Source: a virus | Direction: 5' to 3' (one strand) | DNA length: 39,905 nt | IMG/VR virus record: IMGVR_UViG_3300046516_000635 | Coordinates: 1 to 39,905 of that record | Shown: positions 13,560 through 20,857 of the stretch, piece after piece | Layout of the letters: every line of letters starts with the position of its first letter | Numbering within the stretch: the first letter of the stretch is position 1 | Program-made: the position numbers and the translations under genes | The notes under the pieces: model-generated | What the model saw: only the letters and a program-made list of their open reading frames with translations | Told to the model about the DNA's origin: nothing | Databases searched by the model: none

Positions 13560-14005
13560 GCTGCCGCCTCGATCATCTTGTCGAGTTGTGCTTCGAGCTT
13601 TTCTTGAGTCGGCGTGCTGCCGTCCCAGCACAACTCTTGCAGGAAATCTCTGGCATGTTTGCCGGTGACAAGCTGGAGCAGCGCTCGGTAGCGATTTGCG
13701 ATCAGCTCAGCAGAGGGGTGATTGATCGACGCCGACGCGACGCAGAACTGTTCTTGATCGTCAATGCGACTTGCCGGCGTAATGCGCGCCATCGCCTTAT
13801 CAATGACCTTGCGGACACCACGCGCACTGTCAGCTACACCAACGTGATCGCAGATGACGGCGCGGTTGCCGATCCATCCCAAATGATTGAGGTTCGCCTC
13901 GCACCAGTCCATGCGCGCGGTGTCCAGGCTGCCCTTGGATACCTGGTCATGCAGATACGCTTCAAGCGGTGCTAGTTCGCGTGCTTCGGCTTCTGGCTGG
14001 TTCAT
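13556..14005 (-). CDS. Hypothetical protein, first gene of the leftward operon
   Basis: A 149-residue protein starting MNQPEAEARELAPLEAYLHD at 14005 behind a clear GGAG site. It is mostly helical with several Trp and Cys (MDWCEANLNHLGWIGNRAVIC). No family is recognised. It is the first gene after the candidate leftward promoter at 14040-14067. In many phages this slot holds antirepressor, anti-restriction or host take-over genes, but nothing in the sequence shows such a role. Confidence 0.65.
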   Translation of the reverse strand: MNQPEAEARELAPLEAYLHDQVSKGSLDTARMDWCEANLNHLGWIGNRAVICDHVGVADSARGVRKVIDKAMARITPASRIDDQEQFCVASASINHPSAELIANRYRALLQLVTGKHARDFLQELCWDGSTPTQEKLEAQLDKMIEAAA

Positions 14006-14039
14006 TGCTGCTCCGTGTGTTCGTTGATTCGGAGACTTG

Positions 14040-14067
14040 ATAATACACTGTTTGTGTACTACATCAA
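14040..14067 (-). promoter_or_regulatory. Candidate leftward early promoter (PL-like)
   Basis: On the minus strand, TTGATG (14067-14062) and TATTAT (14045-14040) are 16 bases apart, 35 bases before the first leftward gene. An operator-like half-site lies between the two boxes. Confidence 0.65.
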
Positions 14068-14102
14068 ACATTTTGTGTATTTATTTTAAAAATATTTGTG
14101 TA
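14051..14102. promoter_or_regulatory. Three TTTGTGTA operator half-sites
   Basis: TTTGTGTA occurs at 14051-14058, 14072-14079 and 14095-14102, about two helical turns apart. The same octamer (as TACACAAA) occurs at 15383-15390 between the repressor and cro-like genes. This is consistent with one regulator binding both control regions. Confidence 0.55.
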
Positions 14103-14119
14103 CTTCGATTGGATGGGCG

Positions 14120-14140
14120 AAAAAAAACCGCCGAAGCGGT
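14120..14140 (-). terminator. Intrinsic terminator of the repressor operon
   Basis: On the minus strand, ACCGC/GCGGT with a TTCG loop is followed by eight T. It ends the transcript carrying the repressor and the secreted protein before it reaches the leftward early promoter. Confidence 0.85.
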
Positions 14141-14235
14141 AATGTGAGGGTAGACAACTATCTCTCTAGGTCAAAGAGATAGAGTGTTATCTAGCAGCAA
14201 AAAACTAAACCGAAATGTTGATGGCGTTCTTAAGA

Positions 14236-14685
14236 CTAGCATTTGTTTTCTTTTATATAGTCCACGGAGTCTTTGAATCCAGTTAGATCGATATCTTCTG
14301 TGATCGAAGTATCAAGAATCGTAAGTATTCGTACGCGTAATTGCTTGGCGTAATATATTCGGTAGAACTGAGATTCAAGAATGGCTGCTCCAACATCTCG
14401 CTCCATTCGAGTAGCAATAATCATTGAATCTGGAGGGAAGTCGTCAACTCGAACGGTGTATGCCTTGACACCACCTCGTCCTCGCAAAGAAATAAAAAAT
14501 TTATCGGCGGTTCCTTGAATGATCCACGAATCTTTATAGATGGCGGTGCATGACGCCTTGTCGGTCATAGCATCTTTTGACTGATAAACCGTCCAGTCCG
14601 AGGATTTAAAAACGGCCTTATCATTTTGGCCCGCATAGGCGCTGCTGCAGAGAGTAAGAAATAGCGTAATAATTAATTTTTTCAT
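14236..14685 (-). CDS. Secreted protein of unknown function, possible lysogenic-conversion gene
   Basis: A 149-residue protein with a Sec signal peptide (MKKLIITLFLTLCSSAYA, cleavage probably after AYA). The mature part is beta-rich (SSDWTVYQSKDAMTDKASC, FFISLRGRGGVKAYTVRVDD) with a Cys near each end, C46 and the final C149, that could pair in the periplasm. It starts three bases after the repressor stop and before a terminator, so it should be made in lysogens. That layout suggests a gene benefiting the lysogen or blocking superinfection. No family is recognised with confidence. Confidence 0.8.
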   Translation of the reverse strand: MKKLIITLFLTLCSSAYAGQNDKAVFKSSDWTVYQSKDAMTDKASCTAIYKDSWIIQGTADKFFISLRGRGGVKAYTVRVDDFPPDSMIIATRMERDVGAAILESQFYRIYYAKQLRVRILTILDTSITEDIDLTGFKDSVDYIKENKC

Positions 14686-14688
14686 ATT

Positions 14689-15348
14689 TTATGTCATATG
14701 TTTTATTTTACGGGCAGGGACTGGATGGGCTACGTAATACATCCAAATGATAGTTTCCGGTGGTGCGGAGATGATTTCCAAGGTGTTGTAGCTGCCTAGA
14801 CGAGTTGCTCCGCGTTGGGATAGGAGGCGCTTAATAACGACCCGCCCATCCCCGAGTTTTACCAGCACATCATCTTCTAACTCTGGAGCAGTGTTTGGCT
14901 CTACCAGTGCATATTCCCCTGGATTGAAGCGCGGAGACATAGAATCCCCCTCTACTGGGACTATGAAGGCGTTGGGGTCCTGGGATGATATTTCCGCATA
15001 TTCATCAGAATAGCCGGTAGGAAGGCTAGCATCATCCCACTCGCGACCAGCGAAGCCGCCCATCGACTTGCCAAGCACAGGTATTTCTTTGAATTTGTTG
15101 TGGCTGATCTCTATCGCGCCAGCAGGTAGGTCTTGGAAGTCAGTAGATCTCGAACCCAAGAGAAAGTCCGTTGAAAGCTGTAGTACCGACGCTAGCTGAG
15201 ATGCTCTCGCTACCGGTGCGCCTCGGCTTTTCCAGTTAGTGAGAACATTTTTCTCAATACCCATATTGTCCTCGAACCAACTCCTGTCTTTTTTCAAGGC
15301 ATCTAGTCGAGCTTGGATTACGTTCCAAGGAATAGTCTTTTTGTTCAT
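14689..15348 (-). CDS. CI-type repressor with S24 self-cleavage domain
   Basis: A 219-residue lysogeny repressor. It has an N-terminal helix-turn-helix (about 8-60: IEKNVLTNWKSRGAPVARAS), a linker with an Ala-Gly cleavage site (FAGREWD, A100-G101) and a LexA/CI-type peptidase with Ser136 in EGDSMSP and Lys173 in VIKRLL. It is therefore probably inactivated through RecA during the SOS response. It is divergent from the cro-like gene across the operator region. The start is uncertain: ATG 15348 has no ribosome site and may be nearly leaderless, and ATG 15369 (seven codons longer) has a weak GGA. Confidence 0.92.
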   Translation of the reverse strand: MNKKTIPWNVIQARLDALKKDRSWFEDNMGIEKNVLTNWKSRGAPVARASQLASVLQLSTDFLLGSRSTDFQDLPAGAIEISHNKFKEIPVLGKSMGGFAGREWDDASLPTGYSDEYAEISSQDPNAFIVPVEGDSMSPRFNPGEYALVEPNTAPELEDDVLVKLGDGRVVIKRLLSQRGATRLGSYNTLEIISAPPETIIWMYYVAHPVPARKIKHMT

Positions 15349-15394
15349 GGACGAAGCGTAAATCAGCATACACATTCCGTGTTACACAAATTGT

Positions 15395-15423
15395 TTGACC
15401 AGAGTACACACTCGGTGTACTCT
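15395..15423 (+). promoter_or_regulatory. Rightward early promoter (PR-like) with embedded operator
   Basis: TTGACC (15395-15400) and TACTCT (15418-15423) are 17 bases apart, upstream of the cro-like gene. A perfect nine-bp inverted repeat (AGAGTACAC at 15401 and GTGTACTCT at 15415, five bases apart) fills the spacer and the -10 box. A bound repressor or Cro would block polymerase. Initiation is expected at or next to 15430, the ATG of the gene. Confidence 0.7.
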
Positions 15424-15429
15424 GGGGGT

Positions 15430-15759
15430 ATGAATCCACTAGATAAAGCAATTCAACTTGGCGGCGGCCTATCAGAGTTTTCGAAAAAGATCGGAGCTAA
15501 GCCAAACCAAGTTAACAACTGGCGCAAACGCGGTGTGCCCACAGATTTTTGCGCTCGTGTCGAAACTGCTGTCGGTGGCGAAGTAACCCGCAAAGAACTG
15601 CGGCCCGACGATTGGCAAGAAATTTGGCCGGAGTTGGATGCGCAATCAGAAAAGAAAACTGCGGCCACCGGGGCTGCCGAAGAATCCAATGAGGAACTCC
15701 GACGCGAAGTTGATCTGGGCTGCCGCCAGCCAGCCGACCCGAAGAAGGTGAGCCAATGA
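15430..15759 (+). CDS. Cro-like regulator, YdaS family
   Basis: A 109-residue DNA-binding protein. The first 70 residues match the YdaS/Cro-type helix-turn-helix: AIQLGGGLSEFSKKIGAKPN, QVNNWRKRGVPTDFC, VTRKELRPDDWQEIWPEL. The remaining 40 residues are charged and probably disordered. It would compete with the repressor to favour lytic growth. The start at 15430 lies at the expected transcription start, with only GGGGG nearby, so the mRNA may be leaderless. The stop overlaps the next small gene. Confidence 0.88.
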   Translation: MNPLDKAIQLGGGLSEFSKKIGAKPNQVNNWRKRGVPTDFCARVETAVGGEVTRKELRPDDWQEIWPELDAQSEKKTAATGAAEESNEELRREVDLGCRQPADPKKVSQ

Positions 15760-15827
15760 CTCTTGATAAAGCCACCATCTTGATTCTGTTTGTCGTCGCA
15801 ATTATTTGCATCGTAGTCGCTCGCTAA
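15756..15827 (+). CDS. 23-residue single-TM micro-protein
   Basis: The reading frame MTLDKATILILFVVAIICIV ending VAR consists of a short polar start and one hydrophobic helix. It overlaps the cro-like stop (ATGA) and has a good ribosome site (GAAGGTGAG). Such tiny membrane peptides occur at this place in related phages. A regulatory or membrane-signalling role is possible but not shown. Confidence 0.6.
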   Translation: MTLDKATILILFVVAIICIVVAR

Positions 15828-15834
15828 ATGTTCT

Positions 15835-15862
15835 AGGCATCAGATTTGATGCCTATTATTTT
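15835..15862 (+). terminator. Candidate tR1-like terminator
   Basis: Eight-bp stem AGGCATCA/TGATGCCT with loop GATT, followed by ATTATTTT, between the cro-like region and the CII-like gene. The T-tract is interrupted, so termination may be partial. Confidence 0.6.
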
Positions 15863-15897
15863 GCCGAAATCTCTACCGGAAATTACAGGAAAGTCTC

Positions 15898-16281
15898 ATG
15901 TCGATACCCGCCGCTACCCAAATGACTCTCGATTTTCAGCCAGGCTTAACTGAGCGCTTCGCCGGCTTGCTGGATTGCGTCAGGCAGGGCGCTTATACGC
16001 ACCGCAACCCGCTCAAGACCATCGCGGCAGATATGGACCTGAGTCAGTCGGAGTTATCGCGAAAGCTGTCTGGGAACCCTGACGATCCGCGCCGTCTGTC
16101 TGTTGAGGACTTGGAAAAATATATCAGCGCAACGGGTGACATGACGCCAATCTATTACTTGGTCGAGAAATTTCTATCTGACGACGAAGCGAAGCAACGC
16201 CGTGCGATGAGTGAGTTGACCAAGCAACTGCCGGCAATTCTGGCTTTGATCAAAACAGCATCTTCACAGGTAACCGCATGA
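15898..16281 (+). CDS. CII-like phage transcriptional regulator
   Basis: A 127-residue protein with the conserved block HRNPLKTIAADMDLSQSELS (helix-turn-helix, about 36-60), then NPDDPRRLSVEDLEKYI and TPIYYLVEKFL. This family takes the CII position in many betaproteobacterial phages and is thought to steer the lysis-lysogeny decision or activate replication genes. The start has AGGAAAGTCTC upstream. Its stop overlaps the next gene (ATGA). Confidence 0.85.
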   Translation: MSIPAATQMTLDFQPGLTERFAGLLDCVRQGAYTHRNPLKTIAADMDLSQSELSRKLSGNPDDPRRLSVEDLEKYISATGDMTPIYYLVEKFLSDDEAKQRRAMSELTKQLPAILALIKTASSQVTA

Positions 16282-16739
16282 AATCCCAAGCATCTAAACC
16301 CGCACCTATGTGCATAGTTGGACCAAAGCGCCGTACTTTAGCTTATCGTGCGCTTGCGTTGCTGCGAACGCTGGGTGGATCTGCCTCTCCTGAGCAGCTA
16401 TCGCAGGTGTTTCCTCAAGAATATAGGTCGGCCAAAAAAGTCATCGGCTTGATAGGTCTCATACAAGATTGGCGACTGGTGACGTTGATCGGTAGCGAAC
16501 AGGTAAAAATCACCGAGCTCGGTCTAGAATTTTTGCAAGAGCGTGGCGAGGAACCTGCAGTGTGCAAATATGTCGGCGAGATTGTTCCAGTACGTGAAAT
16601 ACCGGCATTCAAGCCTATGGGTATGGCGGCATTTTCCAAACTGATGGCAGGTGGCCCGCAGCGACCTGGTATGGATGATTTTCGGTGTGTGCCTTCGTTG
16701 ATGGGAGATGTGCGGGTTGTCCCAGGTGCCGCTAAATGA
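16278..16739 (+). CDS. Winged-helix-like protein before the replication gene
   Basis: A 153-residue protein. Residues about 20-90 look like a winged helix (YRALALLRTLGGSASPEQLS, VITELGLEFL-type wing: QVKITELGLEFLQERG). The C-terminal half has the recurring phage block RPGMDDFRCVPSLMGDVRV. It lies between the CII-like gene and the primase/helicase, with four-base overlaps on both sides. A role in replication initiation or regulation is inferred from position. Confidence 0.7.
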   Translation: MKSQASKPAPMCIVGPKRRTLAYRALALLRTLGGSASPEQLSQVFPQEYRSAKKVIGLIGLIQDWRLVTLIGSEQVKITELGLEFLQERGEEPAVCKYVGEIVPVREIPAFKPMGMAAFSKLMAGGPQRPGMDDFRCVPSLMGDVRVVPGAAK

Positions 16740-19054
16740 GTCGTGAGGATTTTGAACGCGTCGGTTCTGTTGCATTGCAATCCGTGGAGTCCTTGGTAGC
16801 AGAGTGGCTGCCCATGGGCAAGCGCGAGGGGATCGAATGGTGCGTCGGGTCGCGCGATGGGGAGCCTGGCCGCTCGATGAAGATTTGCATCTCCGGTGCA
16901 AAAGCCGGGGTCTGGTCGGATTTTGCAGATGACAAGGCTGGCGGTGATTTGATTTCACTTTACGCCTATATCAGCCGGATGGAACAGGTCGACGCGATGA
17001 AGGCTATTGCGTCACAGCTTGGCATCAATGTTGGTCAGTCGTTCTCCGCGCGCGGCAGAACCGCGCCCGCGCAAGCAGTGCGTAGGGTAGAAGTGCCTGC
17101 AGTTACTCCCAAGAAGCCACGCACAGCGTGGGTGCCAATGTTGCCGGTACCAGATGATGCGCCGGTGCATCCGGCTGCACACTTGATGCGGGGGAAGCCT
17201 GCAATGTCGTGGAAATATATGGACCAGCAGGGTCGCTTGTTGGGCGTCGTGTATCGATTTGTGACGTCGGACGGAGGCAAGGAAGTGTTGCCATGCGTGT
17301 TTGCTGAGCATCCTGTCACGGGAGCGCGGGAGTGGCGTTGGATGGGTTTTCCTGAACTGCGTCCGTTGTACCTGACTGCTCCGCTTCGTGATGATGTATT
17401 GGTAGTGGTGGTGGAGGGGGAAAAGTGTGCCGATGCTGGCTATGCAGCCTTGGCCTGCAAGCTGGACGTAGTGAGCTGGCCGGGCGGCTCAAAGGCGGTT
17501 GCGAAGATTGATTGGTCGCCACTGGCAGGACGCAAGGTGTTGCTGTGGGCAGATGCCGATGCACCCGGTGCGAAGGCGATGGACCAGTTGGCCGAGATCC
17601 TGCTGGCACAGGGTTGTGCTGTTAAAACAGTGGTCAATCCGGAGGGAGTAGCTGCAGGTTGGGATGTGGCTGATGCGGTGGCCGAAGGCATCGATATCCG
17701 CGAGTTGCTGGCAGCTGCGATACCGGCGGGTGCGGAAAGCATTTCCACCCCTTCCATGGCTGGCGCGCCGCCATTGGTGTTGCCCGGCGATGACGAGATT
17801 GACACAGCTTGGCAGCAGTCGTTGATCCGGAAGCCATCAAACAACCGCCTGGAGGATTGCCGTGAGAATGTTTTGATCATCATGATGCACGATCCGGATC
17901 TGAAAGGCGTTGTCGCGCAGAATGAATTTTCCATGATGCAGGTGAAACGCCGAATTCCACCCTGGGGCGGTGATCTGGGGGAGTGGACGGAAGCGGACGA
18001 CTTCCAACTTGGAATGTTCCTAGCGCAGCGGCATGGCTTGGTGATCAAGTCGGATGGCGCCATCGAGAAGGCCGTGGCTCAAGCTGCACGGGAATCCAAA
18101 TACAACCCGGTAACAGGATATCTGCGCGGCCTGGAGTGGGATGGAGAGCAGCGCTTGCATACCTGGCTGACGGATGCGATGGGTGTGGAACCGTCGAAGT
18201 ACTCGGCGTTGATCGGGACGCTATTCATTATGTCGCTGGTGGCACGGGCGTTTCGTCCAGGTTGCCAGATGGATTACGCGCCAGTATTCGAGGGTGGTCA
18301 AGGCGCCGGCAAGTCATCCGCGATGCGTGTCTTGGGCGGCGATTGGTATTCAGAAACGCCATTCAAGATGGGTGACAAGGACGGCTACATGGCGATACAG
18401 GGGGTGTGGCTGTATGAGATCGCTGAGCTGGATTCCTTCAATCGGTCCGAGACTACGGCAGTCAAGGCGTTCATCACCAACATGGTCGACCGCTTCCGCG
18501 CGCCATATGGCCGGCGCATGCTTAATGTAGAGCGTCGAACCTGCTTCTGCGCCACTACCAATCAAGATGAGTATTTCAAAGATACGACGGGCAACCGGCG
18601 ATTTTGGCCGCTGCGTTGTGGCTATATCAATTTGGCCTTGCTTGCAGAGATGCGCGACCAGTTGTTTGCCGAAGCGGTGAATATGGTTGATGGCGGGGCA
18701 AAGTGGTACCCGACACGCGAAGAGCAGCGTGAGTTGATCGAGCCGCAGCAAGAGATGCGCGAGCTGGAGGACGTATGGACACCGCGTATTTATCGGTTTG
18801 TGGAGGGCGTAGCAGAGACGGAGGATCGCACTCCACTACAGCGTCTCAATGAGGTGACGGCAGAGACCTTGCTGACTAAGGCGCTCCATATCGAGATTGG
18901 CAAGATCAGTTCGGCCAAGCAGGAAACAATGCGCATATCAGTGTGCATGAAACGCATGGGCTGGGAAAAGAAGCGCCGACCAAGTGGCGCGCGCGAATGG
19001 TACTACGCACGACCGGTTGACGTGGATGAGGTCGATGAAGAATTGCCTCTTTGA
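16736..19054 (+). CDS. Primase/helicase: Toprim plus VapE-type ATPase
   Basis: A 772-residue replication protein. The N-terminal 100 residues resemble the primase zinc-binding region without an obvious zinc-cysteine set. A Toprim domain follows (about 220-310: VVVVEGEKCADAGYAAL with the metal-binding Glu, LLWADADAPG with the Asp pair). After a linker comes the VirE/VapE-family P-loop domain (PF05272): YLRGLEWDGEQRL, Walker A EGGQGAGKSS (about 518-527), Walker B WLYEIAELD, and NVERRTCFCATTNQDEY. Such fusions supply primer synthesis and unwinding for phage DNA replication. An inverted-repeat cluster that may be the origin follows directly. Confidence 0.9.
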   Translation: MSREDFERVGSVALQSVESLVAEWLPMGKREGIEWCVGSRDGEPGRSMKICISGAKAGVWSDFADDKAGGDLISLYAYISRMEQVDAMKAIASQLGINVGQSFSARGRTAPAQAVRRVEVPAVTPKKPRTAWVPMLPVPDDAPVHPAAHLMRGKPAMSWKYMDQQGRLLGVVYRFVTSDGGKEVLPCVFAEHPVTGAREWRWMGFPELRPLYLTAPLRDDVLVVVVEGEKCADAGYAALACKLDVVSWPGGSKAVAKIDWSPLAGRKVLLWADADAPGAKAMDQLAEILLAQGCAVKTVVNPEGVAAGWDVADAVAEGIDIRELLAAAIPAGAESISTPSMAGAPPLVLPGDDEIDTAWQQSLIRKPSNNRLEDCRENVLIIMMHDPDLKGVVAQNEFSMMQVKRRIPPWGGDLGEWTEADDFQLGMFLAQRHGLVIKSDGAIEKAVAQAARESKYNPVTGYLRGLEWDGEQRLHTWLTDAMGVEPSKYSALIGTLFIMSLVARAFRPGCQMDYAPVFEGGQGAGKSSAMRVLGGDWYSETPFKMGDKDGYMAIQGVWLYEIAELDSFNRSETTAVKAFITNMVDRFRAPYGRRMLNVERRTCFCATTNQDEYFKDTTGNRRFWPLRCGYINLALLAEMRDQLFAEAVNMVDGGAKWYPTREEQRELIEPQQEMRELEDVWTPRIYRFVEGVAETEDRTPLQRLNEVTAETLLTKALHIEIGKISSAKQETMRISVCMKRMGWEKKRRPSGAREWYYARPVDVDEVDEELPL

Positions 19055-19061
19055 GCTAAAT

Positions 19062-19321
19062 CCGTCTAACCAGCCTAACCTAATAAAAAAGGTTGGACGG
19101 TTGAAACCCGCATGGATAAAGGATTCGTCTAACCTCCTAACCTGCCTAACCTGTTTTACATGCATATATGTGCGCGTGCGTATGGCGTGAGTGTTGATTA
19201 TCAATTTTCATTATTTATACAAATCAAATATAGGTTAGGTAGGTTAGGAGGTTAGACGAAGCCAGTAAATATAAGGGTTTTGGTCGCCTAACCTACGACA
19301 CTCTAGGTTAGGAGGTTGGAC
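19062..19321. repeat. Cluster of GGTTAGG/CCTAACC inverted repeats, candidate replication origin
   Basis: The gene-free 270 bases after the primase hold several copies, in both orientations, of an element around AGGTTAGG-N-GGTTAGACG. Arms at 19124-19152 and 19232-19260 are inverted 29-base copies with a single mismatch, 79 bases apart. Arms at 19062-19071 and 19091-19100 are a second inverted pair. CCTAACCT and AGGTTAGG at about 19288-19313 form a third. The loop between the long arms is AT-rich. An iteron-like origin beside the replication gene is the favoured reading. A regulatory RNA structure is the alternative. Confidence 0.65.
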
Positions 19322-19324
19322 GGA

Positions 19325-19564
19325 ATGAAAAAGAAATCGATGCGTGAAGATATGCCACAGACATCGGCCTTCATAGACGCCCTCAGAACAGCTTTCGGCA
19401 AGGAAATGATTGATGGGCAGATACGCAAGGGGATAAGCGGTCAGGCGACGTTCTATGCATGTGAGAACGGCCATGTAGTGGGGACACCGGTATTGAAATC
19501 TACCAAGGCACCAGGCATAAGCGGGAAATCGAATACGAGCGAAGTTAACGGGAGCGGTGAATGA
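19325..19564 (+). CDS. Small hypothetical phage protein
   Basis: A 79-residue protein (TSAFIDALRTAFGKEMIDGQ, then FYACENGHVVGT) of a type often found near the late regulator in proteobacterial phages. The start is ATG 19325, nine bases after a perfect AGGAGG that is itself part of the upstream repeat. Its stop overlaps the next start (ATGA at 19561). Function is unknown. Confidence 0.75.
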   Translation: MKKKSMREDMPQTSAFIDALRTAFGKEMIDGQIRKGISGQATFYACENGHVVGTPVLKSTKAPGISGKSNTSEVNGSGE

Positions 19565-19986
19565 TCGAATACATCAACAAGCGGATGATTGACTGGGCAG
19601 CATGGGCAAAGCGGCGTGACGATGGCGGCCTGGGTTATCCCGGCTCCGTGAGCTATTGCCAGTTGGTGCAGACACATGGGGAGTATTCATCTGGTCCGAT
19701 CATCGAGGATGCTGCGGCCATGGAGATCGAGCGCATAGTGATGGCTCTTAGATCGGAGCGACAACATTTGCACGCGGTGGCGCATTGGGTATACCTAGCC
19801 GGAAATTTCACAATGGATCGTGTGGCTCGTGAGTTGGGATGCCATCGCGACACGGTGTACACGCGATTGCACCAGCTGCATGTAGTAGTGATGGATGAGC
19901 TGCATGAGATCACGCTGGCGGCGCATGATCGAGCAATTTCAAATGATTTAAAAAAGAACTGTATGGGACGTCACCGGACTGCTTGA
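19561..19986 (+). CDS. Q-like late gene regulator / antiterminator
   Basis: A 141-residue protein with a helix-turn-helix of sigma-region-4 type near the C-terminus (FTMDRVARELGCHRDTVYTR), preceded by INKRMIDWAAWAKRRDDGGL and EDAAAMEIERIVMAL. Proteins of this pattern sit at the end of the early rightward operon in many phages and are taken to switch on late transcription. Several intrinsic terminators inside the downstream structural genes would fit a need for antitermination. The exact mechanism is not visible from sequence. Confidence 0.75.
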   Translation: MIEYINKRMIDWAAWAKRRDDGGLGYPGSVSYCQLVQTHGEYSSGPIIEDAAAMEIERIVMALRSERQHLHAVAHWVYLAGNFTMDRVARELGCHRDTVYTRLHQLHVVVMDELHEITLAAHDRAISNDLKKNCMGRHRTA

Positions 19987-20047
19987 TACTTTCCGACACT
20001 TCATATAAGATTCAGCTACTGTGTGATTTTTGCGCAAGAAACTAACT

Positions 20048-20072
20048 GCCCGCCAATATGCGGGCTTTTTTT
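20048..20072 (+). terminator. Intrinsic terminator after the late regulator gene
   Basis: GCCCGC/GCGGGC with a six-base loop followed by seven T. Confidence 0.88.
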
Positions 20073-20232
20073 CGTCTGACGTTTTAGCATCCGTAACACC
20101 AGATTAATTGGATTTCAACTGTCGAGAGGAGGTGATCATCTCCACGATAACAGTATCTCCTGCGTCGCCACTGCGGCGTTTCGCCCACGACTCTTGACTG
20201 AGGATGTGGGCTTTTATATTTGAGGTCGCGCT

Positions 20233-20358
20233 ATGTCGATGATGGCAATCATGCAGATATGGTTCGGCATGTTCATGTTGCCGCCGACCTATCGGCAGCC
20301 CGTAGCAAGCACCGATATTCACGATATGCCAGCAACCGATCAAGCCAGTGGCGACTAG
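20233..20358 (+). CDS. 41-residue small protein before HNH
   Basis: MSMMAIMQIWFGMFMLPPTY starts a short frame with a Met-rich hydrophobic N-terminus and a polar tail (TDIHDMPATDQASGD). AGGTC lies upstream. It overlaps the HNH start at 20348, so coupling is possible. Function is unknown, and it could be only a leader peptide. Confidence 0.5.
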   Translation: MSMMAIMQIWFGMFMLPPTYRQPVASTDIHDMPATDQASGD

Positions 20359-20710
20359 GGCCAAGAGCACATGCCGTCATGCTGGATGCGGCAAGCTGAT
20401 AGATCTGGCTGGCTACTGCGATGCTCATGCCAAGCAGTTGCGACATGAGTCGGATGCGCGGCGTGGCACGGCAAACGAACGCGGCTACAACAGTCGATGG
20501 CAGAAGGCGAGGGCAACATTCCTGCGCCGCCATCCACTATGCCGACATTGTGAGCAGCGTGCCCTGGTGGTGCCAGCTACCGAGGTTGACCATATCGTTC
20601 CGCACAAGGGCGATCAGGATCTGTTCTGGGATAGCGGTAACTGGCAGCCCTTGTGCAAGCCGTGCCACTCCCGCAAGACGGCACGCGAGGATGGGGGCTA
20701 TGGCAGGTAG
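20348..20710 (+). CDS. HNH endonuclease
   Basis: A 120-residue nuclease starting at GTG 20348. The HNH core is plain: EVDHIVPHKGD (Asp81, His82), GNWQPLCKPCHSRK (Asn98, His107), with zinc-binding CRHC and CKPC pairs. An extra Cys/His set lies at the N-terminus (C9, C14, C24). HNH proteins next to P27-type small terminases are typical of cos-packaging phages and are needed with the terminase for specific cleavage in HK97-like systems. That role is inferred here from neighbourhood. Confidence 0.9.
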   Translation: MATRAKSTCRHAGCGKLIDLAGYCDAHAKQLRHESDARRGTANERGYNSRWQKARATFLRRHPLCRHCEQRALVVPATEVDHIVPHKGDQDLFWDSGNWQPLCKPCHSRKTAREDGGYGR

Positions 20711-20857
20711 GGTAGGGGGGTATCGAAAGTCTGCCGCCCCGCGCGCCAGACCGTGTGTTTCCCTTATTTTTGCGTGAGCCCGAATTTAAGGATGGGGGGG
20801 TGTCAATTTCAGCCCTTCAATTTCGTAGGGTGTTCCACCCATTAGGATGTATCTGAA

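Noticed and set aside
19062-19321. CRISPR array
   Set aside because: The repeats are in both orientations, irregularly spaced and without unique spacers of even length.
20193-20216. Terminator from GCCCAC/GTGGGC followed by TTTTAT
   Set aside because: The 17-base loop and short stem make it weak, and it sits just before the 41-residue gene. Not listed as a feature.
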